Of a stretch of DNA of 64,000 bases, positions 45,352-52,930 are shown piece after piece. Made by a program: the position numbers and the translations under genes. The stretch lies in assembly GCF_001270265.1 (NCBI RefSeq), contig NZ_LGAP01000001.1:682001-746000 (forward strand), read 5' to 3'. The notes beneath the pieces were generated by a model. The model did no database searches, was not told the origin of the DNA, and was given only the letters and a program-made list of their open reading frames with translations. This stretch comes from Ensifer adhaerens. Lineage in GTDB: Bacteria; Pseudomonadota; Alphaproteobacteria; Rhizobiales; Rhizobiaceae. Position 1 is the stretch's first letter. Each line of letters begins with the position of its first letter.

Positions 45352-46827
45352 ATGCACTCTTCGCTTTGTGATCTGTTGGTTACCCCGGCCGAAATGGCGG
45401 CAATAGACTTGGCGGCCGCGCAATCGGGGATCGACAGCTTCCTGCTCATGCGCAGTGCCGGGTTGGCGGTGGCTGCGGCGGCACTCAGGCTGTTTCCGCA
45501 GGCGCAACGCTATGTCGTGCTGTGCGGACCCGGCAACAATGGTGGCGACGGCTATGTCGCGGCATCAGCCCTGTCGGAGAACGGCGCCAACGTTGCCGTG
45601 TTCGCCTTCGGCGATCCGGCCGCGCTTGCCGGCGACGCCGCCCGTGCGCGGCTGCTGTGGACTGGTCCGATAGATCCGCTTGATTCCTTCTTGCCGCAGG
45701 GCGGAGATGTCATCGTCGATGCGCTCTTCGGCGCAGGCCTCGCGCGGGATCTGCCCGAGCCGGTGAGGGAAACGATCGAAAGCATCAACGAGCAGGGCTT
45801 GCCCATCATTGCTGTCGACTTGCCGACCGGCGTTGATGGGCGAACGGGACAAATTCGCGGCGCGGCATTGGCCGCCAGCCACACAGTCACCTTCATGGCG
45901 AAGAAGCCGGGCCATCTGCTGTTTCCGGGCCGTTCCTTGTGCGGCACGCTCGACGTCTTTGATATCGGTATTCCGGCACGAATCGTGCGGGCCGGAGGGC
46001 GTGGTTTACGCATCAACACGCCGGCGCTCTGGTTGGATCAGGCGGCGTGCCTCGACGCGTCGACACACAAATTCCGCCGCGGCCATCTCGTCGTCTTCTC
46101 GGGCGGGGCGCGGGCGACCGGTGCTGCGCGGCTGTCGGCTACGGCCGGCCTCGCTGCCGGGGCCGGTCTGGTGACGGTAGCGTCACCGAAATCGGCTCTC
46201 GACATCAACGCCGCGCACCTGACCGCCGTGATGCTGAAGGCGGTTGACGACCGGAAGGAGCTCAAGCGCTGGTTGGAGGACAACCGGCTCGGCGCTTTTG
46301 TCCTTGGTCCAGGGTTCGGAGTTGGTGATCGAGCGCGCGACTTTGCGCTTGAGCTATGCGGCCGCGCGCTCGTTCTCGATGCCGACGGCATCACCTCTTT
46401 CCAGGAGCACAGGTCAGAATTGTTCGGGCGGCTCGCCGCGGCTGCGGGCAGGGTGGTGATGACGCCCCACGAGGGCGAATTTTCCCGGCTCTTTCCCGAG
46501 ATCGCCCGCGACGAGAAACTGTCGAAGATCGAAAGGGCGCAGGCGGCGGCTCGGATGAGCCACGCCACGATCGTCTACAAGGGAGCCGATACGGTTATCG
46601 CCGGCGCGGATGGGACGGTTGCTGTCAATGCCAATGCTCCACCGTCGCTGGCGACGGCGGGATCCGGAGACGTTCTTGCAGGCATTATCGGCGCGCACCT
46701 GGCGCAGGGCATGCCGGCGTTCGAGGCGGCAGCGGCCGGTGTCTGGCGCCATGGCGCTGCCGGCACGAAGGCCGGGACAGGGTTGACTGCCGAGACGCTG
46801 GTTGCGTCGATCCCGTCGCTTGGCTGA
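45352..46827 (+). CDS. nnrD: Bifunctional NAD(P)H-hydrate repair enzyme (epimerase/dehydratase)
   Basis: 491 aa. The N-terminal YjeF_N epimerase (about 1-210; CGPGNNGGDGYVAASAL, AVDLPTGVDGRTG) equilibrates R and S NAD(P)H hydrates. The C-terminal ribokinase-like dehydratase (about 225-485; VMTPHEGEFSRLFP, ATAGSGDVLAGIIGA) restores S-hydrates with ADP. It is a metabolite-repair enzyme in the cytoplasm. The fused form, often called Nnr, is typical of bacteria. It is divergent from glnB. Confidence 0.95.
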   Translation: MHSSLCDLLVTPAEMAAIDLAAAQSGIDSFLLMRSAGLAVAAAALRLFPQAQRYVVLCGPGNNGGDGYVAASALSENGANVAVFAFGDPAALAGDAARARLLWTGPIDPLDSFLPQGGDVIVDALFGAGLARDLPEPVRETIESINEQGLPIIAVDLPTGVDGRTGQIRGAALAASHTVTFMAKKPGHLLFPGRSLCGTLDVFDIGIPARIVRAGGRGLRINTPALWLDQAACLDASTHKFRRGHLVVFSGGARATGAARLSATAGLAAGAGLVTVASPKSALDINAAHLTAVMLKAVDDRKELKRWLEDNRLGAFVLGPGFGVGDRARDFALELCGRALVLDADGITSFQEHRSELFGRLAAAAGRVVMTPHEGEFSRLFPEIARDEKLSKIERAQAAARMSHATIVYKGADTVIAGADGTVAVNANAPPSLATAGSGDVLAGIIGAHLAQGMPAFEAAAAGVWRHGAAGTKAGTGLTAETLVASIPSLG

Positions 46828-46860
46828 AGCGTTTGACCCCAGTCGTCACTGAGCGACAAA

Positions 46861-46896
46861 TAAAGCGCCCTCGGCTCGCCAGCGCGAGCCGAGGGC
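46861..46896 (-). terminator. Rho-independent terminator of the gpt-like gene
   Basis: On the minus strand GCCCTCGGCTCG and CGAGCCGAGGGC form a 12-bp stem (arms at plus 46885-46896 and 46867-46878) followed by GCTTTATTT. It lies in the 80-bp gap between the convergent nnrD and phosphoribosyltransferase genes and may stop both. Confidence 0.82.
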
Positions 46897-46907
46897 GGGT
46901 GCCGGTG

Positions 46908-47405
46908 TTAACCGCGCGTTCCCTTGGCGATCGGCTCCTGATAGGTGAAGCCCAGATCCCAAGGGAAGTAGATCCAGGTGTCCTGGCTCACTTCGGTGAC
47001 GAAAGTGTCGACCATTGGCCGGCCCTTGGGCTTGGCATAAACGGCGGCAAAATGCGCCTTCGGCAGCATGGCGCGAACTTCGGCTGCCGTCTTGCCGGTA
47101 TCGGTCAGATCGTCGATGATCAGCACGCCTTCGCCGCCGTCCTTCGCGATCTCAGGCGCGATGCCTTTCAGCACCTTCATCTGCCCCTGTGTGTCATAAT
47201 CGTGGTAGGAGGCGATGCAGACCGTCTCGATCATGCGGATATTGAGCTCACGGCAGATGATGGCCGCCGGCACCAGGCCGCCGCGCGTGATGCAGACCAT
47301 AGCGCGCCATTCCTGCCCTTGATCGGCCAGCCGCCAGGCAAGCGCACGCGCATCGCGGTGGAACTGATCCCAGGAAACGGGGAAGGCTTTATCGGGCAGG
47401 GACAT
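46908..47405 (-). CDS. gpt: Xanthine-guanine phosphoribosyltransferase
   Basis: 165 aa type I phosphoribosyltransferase that salvages xanthine and guanine with PRPP. The PRPP loop is [14 protein letters not shown], and [17 protein letters not shown] is the substrate-side loop typical of Gpt. The frame extends to 47447, but ATG 47405 ([20 protein letters not shown]) gives the normal size. It is transcribed alone towards nnrD and ends in a strong hairpin terminator. Confidence 0.94.
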   Translation of the reverse strand: MSLPDKAFPVSWDQFHRDARALAWRLADQGQEWRAMVCITRGGLVPAAIICRELNIRMIETVCIASYHDYDTQGQMKVLKGIAPEIAKDGGEGVLIIDDLTDTGKTAAEVRAMLPKAHFAAVYAKPKGRPMVDTFVTEVSQDTWIYFPWDLGFTYQEPIAKGTRG

Positions 47406-47569
47406 TTCTGGGCTCCGGCTTGTCTGGACGAGGTAAGGGCGAAGCATCCGGCAGATCGGGCAGGCGCAGACGCTTCATCCTGATTTGCCGACATGCAATA
47501 GCGGCAATGACGGCCGATGCGCAAGAGCTTCGCGCCCAACCCCTATCTGCCGCTGCTTCCGTCAGATTG

Positions 47570-48325
47570 TCAGCCTTTGGCGCGGGATGTGGTAATCGCC
47601 TCGATCATTGCCTGTACCTCTGCGGCCGCCGCCGACAGAGCCTGCGGGTCGCGGGCCCGCACGACGATATCGGTGGAGAAGACCTTGCCGTCGAACTTGG
47701 GGTAGGATCCGATGCTGGTCTCCGGATGGTTCTTCTGCACTTCGGTCAGTGGCGTGCCGATATCGCCTTCGCCATAGGGCGAACGAACCGATTGCGAGAG
47801 CAGCGGCGTACCGGCCTGCAGGTGTGGCATGATCGCGTCGAGCATCGCCTGGAACACCTGCGGCACGCCGGCCATCACGTGCACATTGCCGATAGCAAAG
47901 CCAGGCGCGGTGGAGACCGGGTTGGGGATCAACCGCGACCCTTCCGGCATGCGCGCCATGCGCTTGCGGGCGTCGGAGAATTCCATGCCGCTGCGTTCGT
48001 ACATGGCGCTGAGCAGCGCCATCGCCCGCTCGTCATAGATACAACTGACGCCGAAGGCCTTCGACACCGCGTCGGCCGTGATGTCGTCATGCGTCGGGCC
48101 GATCCCGCCTGAGGTAAAGATGTAATCGTAGCGCGTGCGCAGGGCGTTGATGGCTTCGACTATTGACGCTTCCTCATCGGGGACGATGCGGACTTCGCGC
48201 AGATCGATCCCGACCATCGTCATCATGTCGGCGAGATGGCCGATGTTCTTGTCCTTTGTTCTGCCGGACAAGAGTTCGTCGCCGATAGCGACCATGGCGG
48301 CAGTAACGATCTTGGGGCTGCTCAT
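47570..48325 (-). CDS. CinA-like protein with molybdopterin-binding domain
   Basis: 251 aa with one MoCF-type domain: AAMVAIGDELLSGRTKDKN, FTSGGIGPTHDDIT and VHVMAGVPQVFQAML. This is the N-terminal (COG1058) domain of CinA without the C-terminal NMN deamidase domain. Domain-alone proteins of this kind may be ADP-ribose or nicotinamide-nucleotide pyrophosphatases; a molybdenum role is not implied despite the name. It is a single gene. Confidence 0.88.
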   Translation of the reverse strand: MSSPKIVTAAMVAIGDELLSGRTKDKNIGHLADMMTMVGIDLREVRIVPDEEASIVEAINALRTRYDYIFTSGGIGPTHDDITADAVSKAFGVSCIYDERAMALLSAMYERSGMEFSDARKRMARMPEGSRLIPNPVSTAPGFAIGNVHVMAGVPQVFQAMLDAIMPHLQAGTPLLSQSVRSPYGEGDIGTPLTEVQKNHPETSIGSYPKFDGKVFSTDIVVRARDPQALSAAAAEVQAMIEAITTSRAKG

Positions 48326-48471
48326 TGGCGATCCTGCTTATGTGAGACGATTGTTCAGTAGTTTCTCGTGATTGTTCGAGAATTGAGAACGCTCTGTTGA
48401 CCGTACGGCTGCTGGCAGCCGGACACATTCTGATAAGTCTTGGCGGCGACGGTGATCAAGCGGAATTGCAC

Positions 48472-48789
48472 AACTTCATCGACCAGACCGGCGCGCTCTG
48501 GGCCCAGGGCAAGTGGGTCGGCAAGGTCGGCTCGTTTTCACATCGTCGGCAACGCAGCATGGCGGCCAGGATTCTCGGCTTCATTCCGACCCTGATGCAC
48601 CACGGCATGATCGTTGCCTATGCCTTCCAGGGGCAGATGGGTCTTGAGGAGATCAAGGGCGGTTCGCCCTACGGGGCTTCGACCATCACCGGCGGCGACG
48701 GTGCGTGCCAGCCTTCGGCGGTCGAGCTCGATTCCGCCCGCTATCAGGGTGCGCATGTCGCCAAGATTGCGGCGAAGCTGCCGGCATAA
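48472..48789 (+). pseudogene. Decayed wrbA (NAD(P)H:quinone oxidoreductase) C-terminal fragment
   Basis: The frame shows WrbA-like [15 protein letters not shown], then changes frame at about 48534: the +1 frame reads [12 protein letters not shown], a WrbA hallmark. A further deletion near 48570 restores the first frame at [13 protein letters not shown], and [26 protein letters not shown] follows to the end ([11 protein letters not shown]). The first hundred or so residues of the flavodoxin-like fold are absent; the sequence before 48470 shows no homology. The compensating indels keep a 130-codon ORF open (48397-48789), but it cannot bind FMN normally. Confidence 0.85.
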
Positions 48790-49020
48790 GCCGCGGAAAA
48801 GACTTGAAAAACTGCAAAGAAAGCGCTCCCTGCAAAGTGCCGCTTTCTCGTCTTGACACGCCCTGTCACATAATGATTCGTGAAAGTGGCCTATCGGCCT
48901 ATTCCTGTGTTAATATCCGCCCCGTTCGGCATGAGAGTGCCATTGACGAGGAGGAATATTGGGCCGGGCGGAACGGCCCGCGAAAGGCGGGATTGCCTTT
49001 CGGAGTGCAGGGAGAGAAGC

Positions 49021-49263
49021 ATGGCGCGCATTACGTACTCCATCGTTCCCCACGACGGCGGTTGGGCCTACAAGGCAGCCGACGCCTTTTCGGAACCCTT
49101 TCCCAGCCGAGAAATGGCGCTGGCGGCCGCCAAGGCCGCGGCAGCCGAGCAGCAGGTCGGCGGCGACGACGAGGATATCAGTTTCCAGGACGAAAAAGGA
49201 AACTGGCACTTCGAGCATACCGATGGCGGCGACCGCCCCGAGGCAACCGTCGAGGACGGTTGA
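49021..49263 (+). CDS. DUF2188-like small protein
   Basis: 80 aa. YSIVPHDGGWAYKAADAFSE then SREMALAAAKAAAAEQQ follows the DUF2188 pattern of an N-terminal hairpin ending in GWxxK and an Ala-rich helix, with an acidic tail. The function of the family is unknown. The frame is open from 48880, but ATG 49021 behind GGGAGAGAAG is clearly the start. A CGGACGG/CCGTCCG hairpin (49273-49294) follows the stop. Confidence 0.75.
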   Translation: MARITYSIVPHDGGWAYKAADAFSEPFPSREMALAAAKAAAAEQQVGGDDEDISFQDEKGNWHFEHTDGGDRPEATVEDG

Positions 49264-49355
49264 TAGACTTTCCGGACGGGCCTTCATCCGTCCGATCTAT
49301 ATCTGAGTTCAGCGAGAGTATTGCGTCCACGCGTCTGCATAGCGGAGGATTTTCA

Positions 49356-49574
49356 ATGCAACACTACAGCGTTCAGATCTTCACCTGGACCGCCCGCAAC
49401 GGCGTGCAGCAGGTAGGGTCGGCAATTGAAGTCGATGCACTCAACCCGAAGGCCGCAGCGGTTTCGCTGCTTGGTCTGCGGCTAGAGGACAAGGGAGCCT
49501 GCTCGAAACTGGCGGTCAGGGTCTGGCACGACGATGTCCAGCGAGCCGAATGCGACTGCTTCTACTATCACTGA
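49356..49574 (+). CDS. Small hypothetical protein (72 aa)
   Basis: 72 aa, starting MQHYSVQIFTWTARNGVQQ and ending in a cysteine-containing ECDCFYYH. An AGCGGAGGAT site lies 5 bp before ATG 49356. The middle (EVDALNPKAAAVSLLG) looks like a short helix after a beta-hairpin. I know no family. It lies between the DUF2188-like gene and tRNA-Leu, and both small genes may share a transcript. Confidence 0.65.
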   Translation: MQHYSVQIFTWTARNGVQQVGSAIEVDALNPKAAAVSLLGLRLEDKGACSKLAVRVWHDDVQRAECDCFYYH

Positions 49575-49666
49575 GCGGCAAATCGATTTAAGGCGGGTAT
49601 GCGAAACCGTCCGTTGAGCGGGCGGGGGTGAAGCATTGCGTGTGAAGAATTTTCCATAGCGGCCAT

Positions 49667-49752
49667 CTGGTGCGGGCGGCGGGGATCGAACCCGCACAGC
49701 CGAAGCCGAGAGATTTTAAGTCTCTTGCGTCTACCAGTTTCGCCACGCCCGC
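49667..49752 (-). tRNA. tRNA-Leu (anticodon TAA)
   Basis: 86 nt class II tRNA on the minus strand: acceptor GCGGGCG/CGCCCGC, anticodon loop CTTAAAA (TAA), a long variable arm CGGCTTCGGCTG, T arm GGTTCGATCC and an encoded CCA (49667-49669). Confidence 0.97.
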
Positions 49753-50130
49753 ACTGAGTGTTTTCAGTACCTTGGGCTCTTCGGTTTTGGAAGGCCTGTA
49801 CAGCGGATTTTTCGCTGTTCAGTTCTTGTGGCTGTGTGCCCAACGCACTATCCTGCCCCCTCGCAACCAAGCTACGTGCCGTTCTCCTGGAGTTTTTGAG
49901 GGATAAGCCTTGGTGCAATCAGCGCCTCGAATCCATTTCGGATAGGGGGCCGAAAGTGGTGTACTCCACACCCTCTGCTGTGGTGTCGGTAGCATCGAGG
50001 ACGAATGTATCCCCCTGCATATCAACGATTCTTCTTGCATCAAGAAGTTGAGGGAGCCGACGGAAATGGGGGGCCGGCAATCGTACCCGCCGACTGTCGA
50101 CTACCGCCAGCCTGGTCGCCTGAGTCAGGC
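49753..50130. other. Intergenic stretch, no supported gene
   Basis: 378 bp between tRNA-Leu and the small lipoprotein gene. Short frames exist on both strands, but none has a ribosome-binding site or familiar composition. The sequence is less GC-rich than the surroundings. The tRNA-Leu promoter should lie at its left end. Confidence 0.55.
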
Positions 50131-50295
50131 TTAGTAACCCGCGCCCATGCTTTCGTTGCCGGTGCCCGTGGGATCGATATCGGGGTCGACCCCTTGGGCT
50201 TGTGAGTAGGTCGTATTGCCGGCGCCACTGGTCGCACATCCTGAAATCGCCAAGAGTGCTGTTACTGCCATTGCCGTGAGAAGTCTGATGGCCAT
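50131..50295 (-). CDS. Small lipoprotein (54 aa)
   Basis: 54 aa: MAIRLLTAMAV..LLAISGC, a compact signal sequence with lipobox ISGC (Cys20), then a Gly/Asp/Thr-rich mature peptide of 35 residues ending in GNESMGAGY. CTGGAG lies 8 bp before the ATG. After lipidation the product would be a short acidic peptide on a membrane. Small lipoproteins of this type are common and poorly studied in Rhizobiales. Lipobox, ribosome-binding site and stop are consistent, so I consider it real. Confidence 0.75.
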   Translation of the reverse strand: MAIRLLTAMAVTALLAISGCATSGAGNTTYSQAQGVDPDIDPTGTGNESMGAGY

Positions 50296-50715
50296 GATGT
50301 TCTCCAGTTTGGGGGCTGTTGTGCGGCCCGGTTGCCCGGCAGCGGCTTCAACCTGTGCTGGTCGACAGGTTCACCCACACGGCCGGAAAACGCAAGCGAG
50401 CGTACTATTGCCCGGCCGCCGCAGTCTCTGTGGTGGATGCCGATCTTCACCACTTGTTCTTCCCTCAAATGGGTTACTTGGAGGAGAGCAGGCCGGGTTC
50501 GTACTGGGGATGTTCGCCCCTCGTTCGACGTGTTTTAGGTGTCGCTTTAAAGTGGGCGCGACCAATTTCAGTTTAGCCGGCAACAGAGATTTGACGCCAT
50601 CGGTGGAGGAAACCGTTGCTTCCGCCAGAGCGGCACCTGAAGTCGGCGGCGCGTCGTCTGCCATGTCACAGACCGGAAGATGCACAGACGCGACCAACCA
50701 GGCCGTGCTGCCAGG
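50296..50715. other. Intergenic stretch, no supported gene
   Basis: 420 bp between the lipoprotein and DUF982 genes. A minus-strand frame (50371-50697) of 108 codons is rich in Pro, Arg and Ser and lacks a good start, so I treat it as non-coding. It contains TTAGCCGGCAACAGAGATTT (50573-50592), nearly the same as a sequence at 24589. The lipoprotein promoter is expected here. Confidence 0.5.
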
Positions 50716-50961
50716 TTATTCCTTAATGAGAATCCCGGCCTCACGCGCAGCATCGATGAAGGCCTGGCGGGCGGCCTCTGCCGATTGCTTCCCCTCGATC
50801 ACCGCCGCGCATGTATCGAGCGCTCGCGTCAACAGCGCGCTGTCTTCGAGCGGCCAGTCTTCGATCATTGCCCAGGACGCTTCGGTCGTGTTCGAGATGG
50901 TCGTGTATTTTTCCGGCCCCTCCAGGGCCAGGGTCACGGGCTTTTCCCAATTTTCGGCCAT
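50716..50961 (-). CDS. DUF982 domain-containing protein
   Basis: 81 aa. The full length matches DUF982: W5..PV near the start, IEDWP in the middle, and ARQAFIDAAREAGI at the end. These proteins are almost limited to Rhizobiales, often in many copies, with no known function. GAGGTGA precedes ATG 50961. The frame extends upstream to 51318, but that part has no coding character. No signal peptide. Confidence 0.88.
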   Translation of the reverse strand: MAENWEKPVTLALEGPEKYTTISNTTEASWAMIEDWPLEDSALLTRALDTCAAVIEGKQSAEAARQAFIDAAREAGILIKE

Positions 50962-51163
50962 GTCGGTCACCTCGATTTCGATTGGTGGCGGCACATAGCA
51001 TAGATCAGGCCGATTCCGCGAGCCGCGAGAACGGCCGCCTGTGCCGTTGCTGTGTCGAGCCATGTCGGCGCCGAAGGCGGCGGGCCACTTCGTCAGCCGC
51101 GCAGCCGCACGGGCGAATGTTTGGAAAGGAGCAAAGCGGGCGGTGCTGTGAATCGAGAGGGCC

Positions 51164-51421
51164 TTACGTATCCTGTTCCGTGGGCCGCAAGATATAGAAG
51201 AGCGTACCGGCGATGAGTGCTCCGAGCCCACAGGCAAAGAATGCCTCGAAATAGGGCGCGCGTGACGCGAGAATGTAAATCGGCGGTGCCACAAACAGCA
51301 ACATTGCCAAGCCAACAAGGCGGGAGGAAAGAACGCTCATCCGGGAGAGTTTCCTGACGATCCATCCGAGCAGCATCCCCGCGAGCGCCATCGCAACTAC
51401 GGCTCCGAACACTTGCGCCAT
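51164..51421 (-). CDS. Small inner-membrane protein
   Basis: 85 aa with three hydrophobic stretches (about 3-23, 35-52, 58-78) separated by short polar turns (RKLSRMS, SRAPY). It ends LRPTEQDT. AAGGAGGAG lies 5 bp before the ATG, a strong start. No family is recognised. The nearest gene in the same direction is the DUF982 gene 202 bp downstream. Confidence 0.75.
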   Translation of the reverse strand: MAQVFGAVVAMALAGMLLGWIVRKLSRMSVLSSRLVGLAMLLFVAPPIYILASRAPYFEAFFACGLGALIAGTLFYILRPTEQDT

Positions 51422-51535
51422 GGTCTCCTCCTTCGATGTGTCGTCCGGCCCGGCACATTTCTCCGGTTCGTTAGAACGTCATGGCGCCGGTCGCCATCTG
51501 GCGTCTTTTGGGGCAGGACCGCTCGCTGCCGGTGA

Positions 51536-52255
51536 TCAATGATGATACCCCTCGATATCCAGCGTTTGCAGCACACCGGACAGACCACCGAGATCGGCGA
51601 CCTCGCGGAAGCGTGGATGGCTGACGGGTTTGTCGTGATGCTCGAATGCCCAGGTGAGGGCATGCGGCACGTAGATGCCCCAGCTGCCCGCATCGAGTGC
51701 AGGGACAATGTCGGATTTCAACGAGTTGCCGACCATCAGGCTTTTCGATGGGCCGTCGCCGTGGCGTGTGAAGATGCGGTCATAGGTGGCGACCGTTTTG
51801 TCGCTGACGATCTCGACCGCGTTGAAGTAGTCTCCCAATCCCGATGCGGCAAGCTTGCGCTCCTGGTCGAAGAGGTCGCCCTTGGTAATCATCACCAACC
51901 GGAAGGCGCCATGAAGCGCCTCGAGCGTTTCCTTGACATGCGGAAGCGGCTCTACCGGGTGGACCAGCATCTCGCGCCCGGCTGCAAGAATTTCGGCAAT
52001 CACCGATGACGGTACGCGGCCGTCCGTCACATCGACGGCGGTCTCGACCATCGACAGCACGAAACCCTTGATGCCAAAACCGTAGAGGCCGAGGTTGCGC
52101 CTTTCAGCGGCCAGCAACCGTGCGGGGAGATCATCGATGTCGGCGTGGTCCTTGAGCAGTTCGGCGAAGCGCACCTCGGTGAGGCGATAGAATTGTTCGT
52201 TCTGCCAAAGCGTATCATCGGCATCGAAGCCGATCGTCGTAATCATGTCGGGCAT
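51536..52255 (-). CDS. HAD family hydrolase
   Basis: 239 aa. Motif I is IGFDADDTLW (nucleophile and acid Asp), motif II LVMITKGD, motif III around DKTVATYDRIF and the closing acidic motif GNSLKSDIVPALDAG. An alpha-helical cap lies between motifs I and II, so it is a subfamily I phosphatase. The substrate is unknown. It starts at ATG 52255, 4 bp after the upstream secreted-protein gene, so the two are coupled. ATG 52246 is an alternative. Confidence 0.88.
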   Translation of the reverse strand: MPDMITTIGFDADDTLWQNEQFYRLTEVRFAELLKDHADIDDLPARLLAAERRNLGLYGFGIKGFVLSMVETAVDVTDGRVPSSVIAEILAAGREMLVHPVEPLPHVKETLEALHGAFRLVMITKGDLFDQERKLAASGLGDYFNAVEIVSDKTVATYDRIFTRHGDGPSKSLMVGNSLKSDIVPALDAGSWGIYVPHALTWAFEHHDKPVSHPRFREVADLGGLSGVLQTLDIEGYHH

Positions 52256-52259
52256 CGTC

Positions 52260-52850
52260 TCACGGTCCGGCGATCTTGAACGGCTGGTCAATCGTCGCCG
52301 TCTTGCCGCTGTTGATATCGTTGAAATGGAAGCGCAGCACGTAGTCGCCGGCCGGGGCTCCGGATACATCGATCGTCAGGGTCGAATAGATCTCCTGGTT
52401 CTTGAGATAGCCGGTGAAGGTGAAGTCGCCGAATGCTTTTTGGCCGGCGAGGATCTCGCCCTTGGGATTGAGGATGTCGAAATCGACGGTAAAATGCGTT
52501 TCCAACTTGCCCTTGGCGGTCGCACCCTTCCAGGTCAGGCCGACCGGTTCGACATAGGATACGAGCGCTTCCCCGGTCTTGAAGACGGTCCCCTCCTTCG
52601 GCTCGTACATGGCATAGCCGGCGGGCTCCTTGGTGATGAAGACGGCCTTGCCGATCGAGAACGGCAGGGTTTGCGAAAAGTCGCCGACGGCCTGCCGTAG
52701 GAGTTCCCGCGCTTTGGCTGCGTCGCCGGAGGTTGCCAGTTGTTCCGCCTTGGTGGCGGCGTCCACAAGCGGTCCAGCCTTTGCCTCAATACTTATACAG
52801 AGCATGCTTGCTGCGGCCAGCACCGCCAGCAGTGACCGATGTTTCGCCAT
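52260..52850 (-). CDS. Secreted hypothetical protein
   Basis: 196 aa. A Sec signal peptide (LLAVLAAASMLCISIEAKA, cleavage about residue 25) leads into a helical start (AATKAEQLATSGDAAKARELL) and then beta-rich sequence with VDFDILNPKGEIL and GDYVLRFHFNDINSGK. The latter resembles an immunoglobulin-like fold that could bind a partner in the periplasm. I cannot name a family. It is cotranscribed with the HAD gene. Confidence 0.7.
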   Translation of the reverse strand: MAKHRSLLAVLAAASMLCISIEAKAGPLVDAATKAEQLATSGDAAKARELLRQAVGDFSQTLPFSIGKAVFITKEPAGYAMYEPKEGTVFKTGEALVSYVEPVGLTWKGATAKGKLETHFTVDFDILNPKGEILAGQKAFGDFTFTGYLKNQEIYSTLTIDVSGAPAGDYVLRFHFNDINSGKTATIDQPFKIAGP

Positions 52851-52930
52851 GACGCTCCCCTTTGTCCGGTTGATTCGACTTTCGGCATTTGCCGCATCGA
52901 GTCAAGACGATAGGGCCGGCGTGGCAATGG

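Noticed and set aside
50371-50697. 108-codon minus-strand ORF
   Set aside because: Poor start, Pro/Arg/Ser-rich sequence without domain character.
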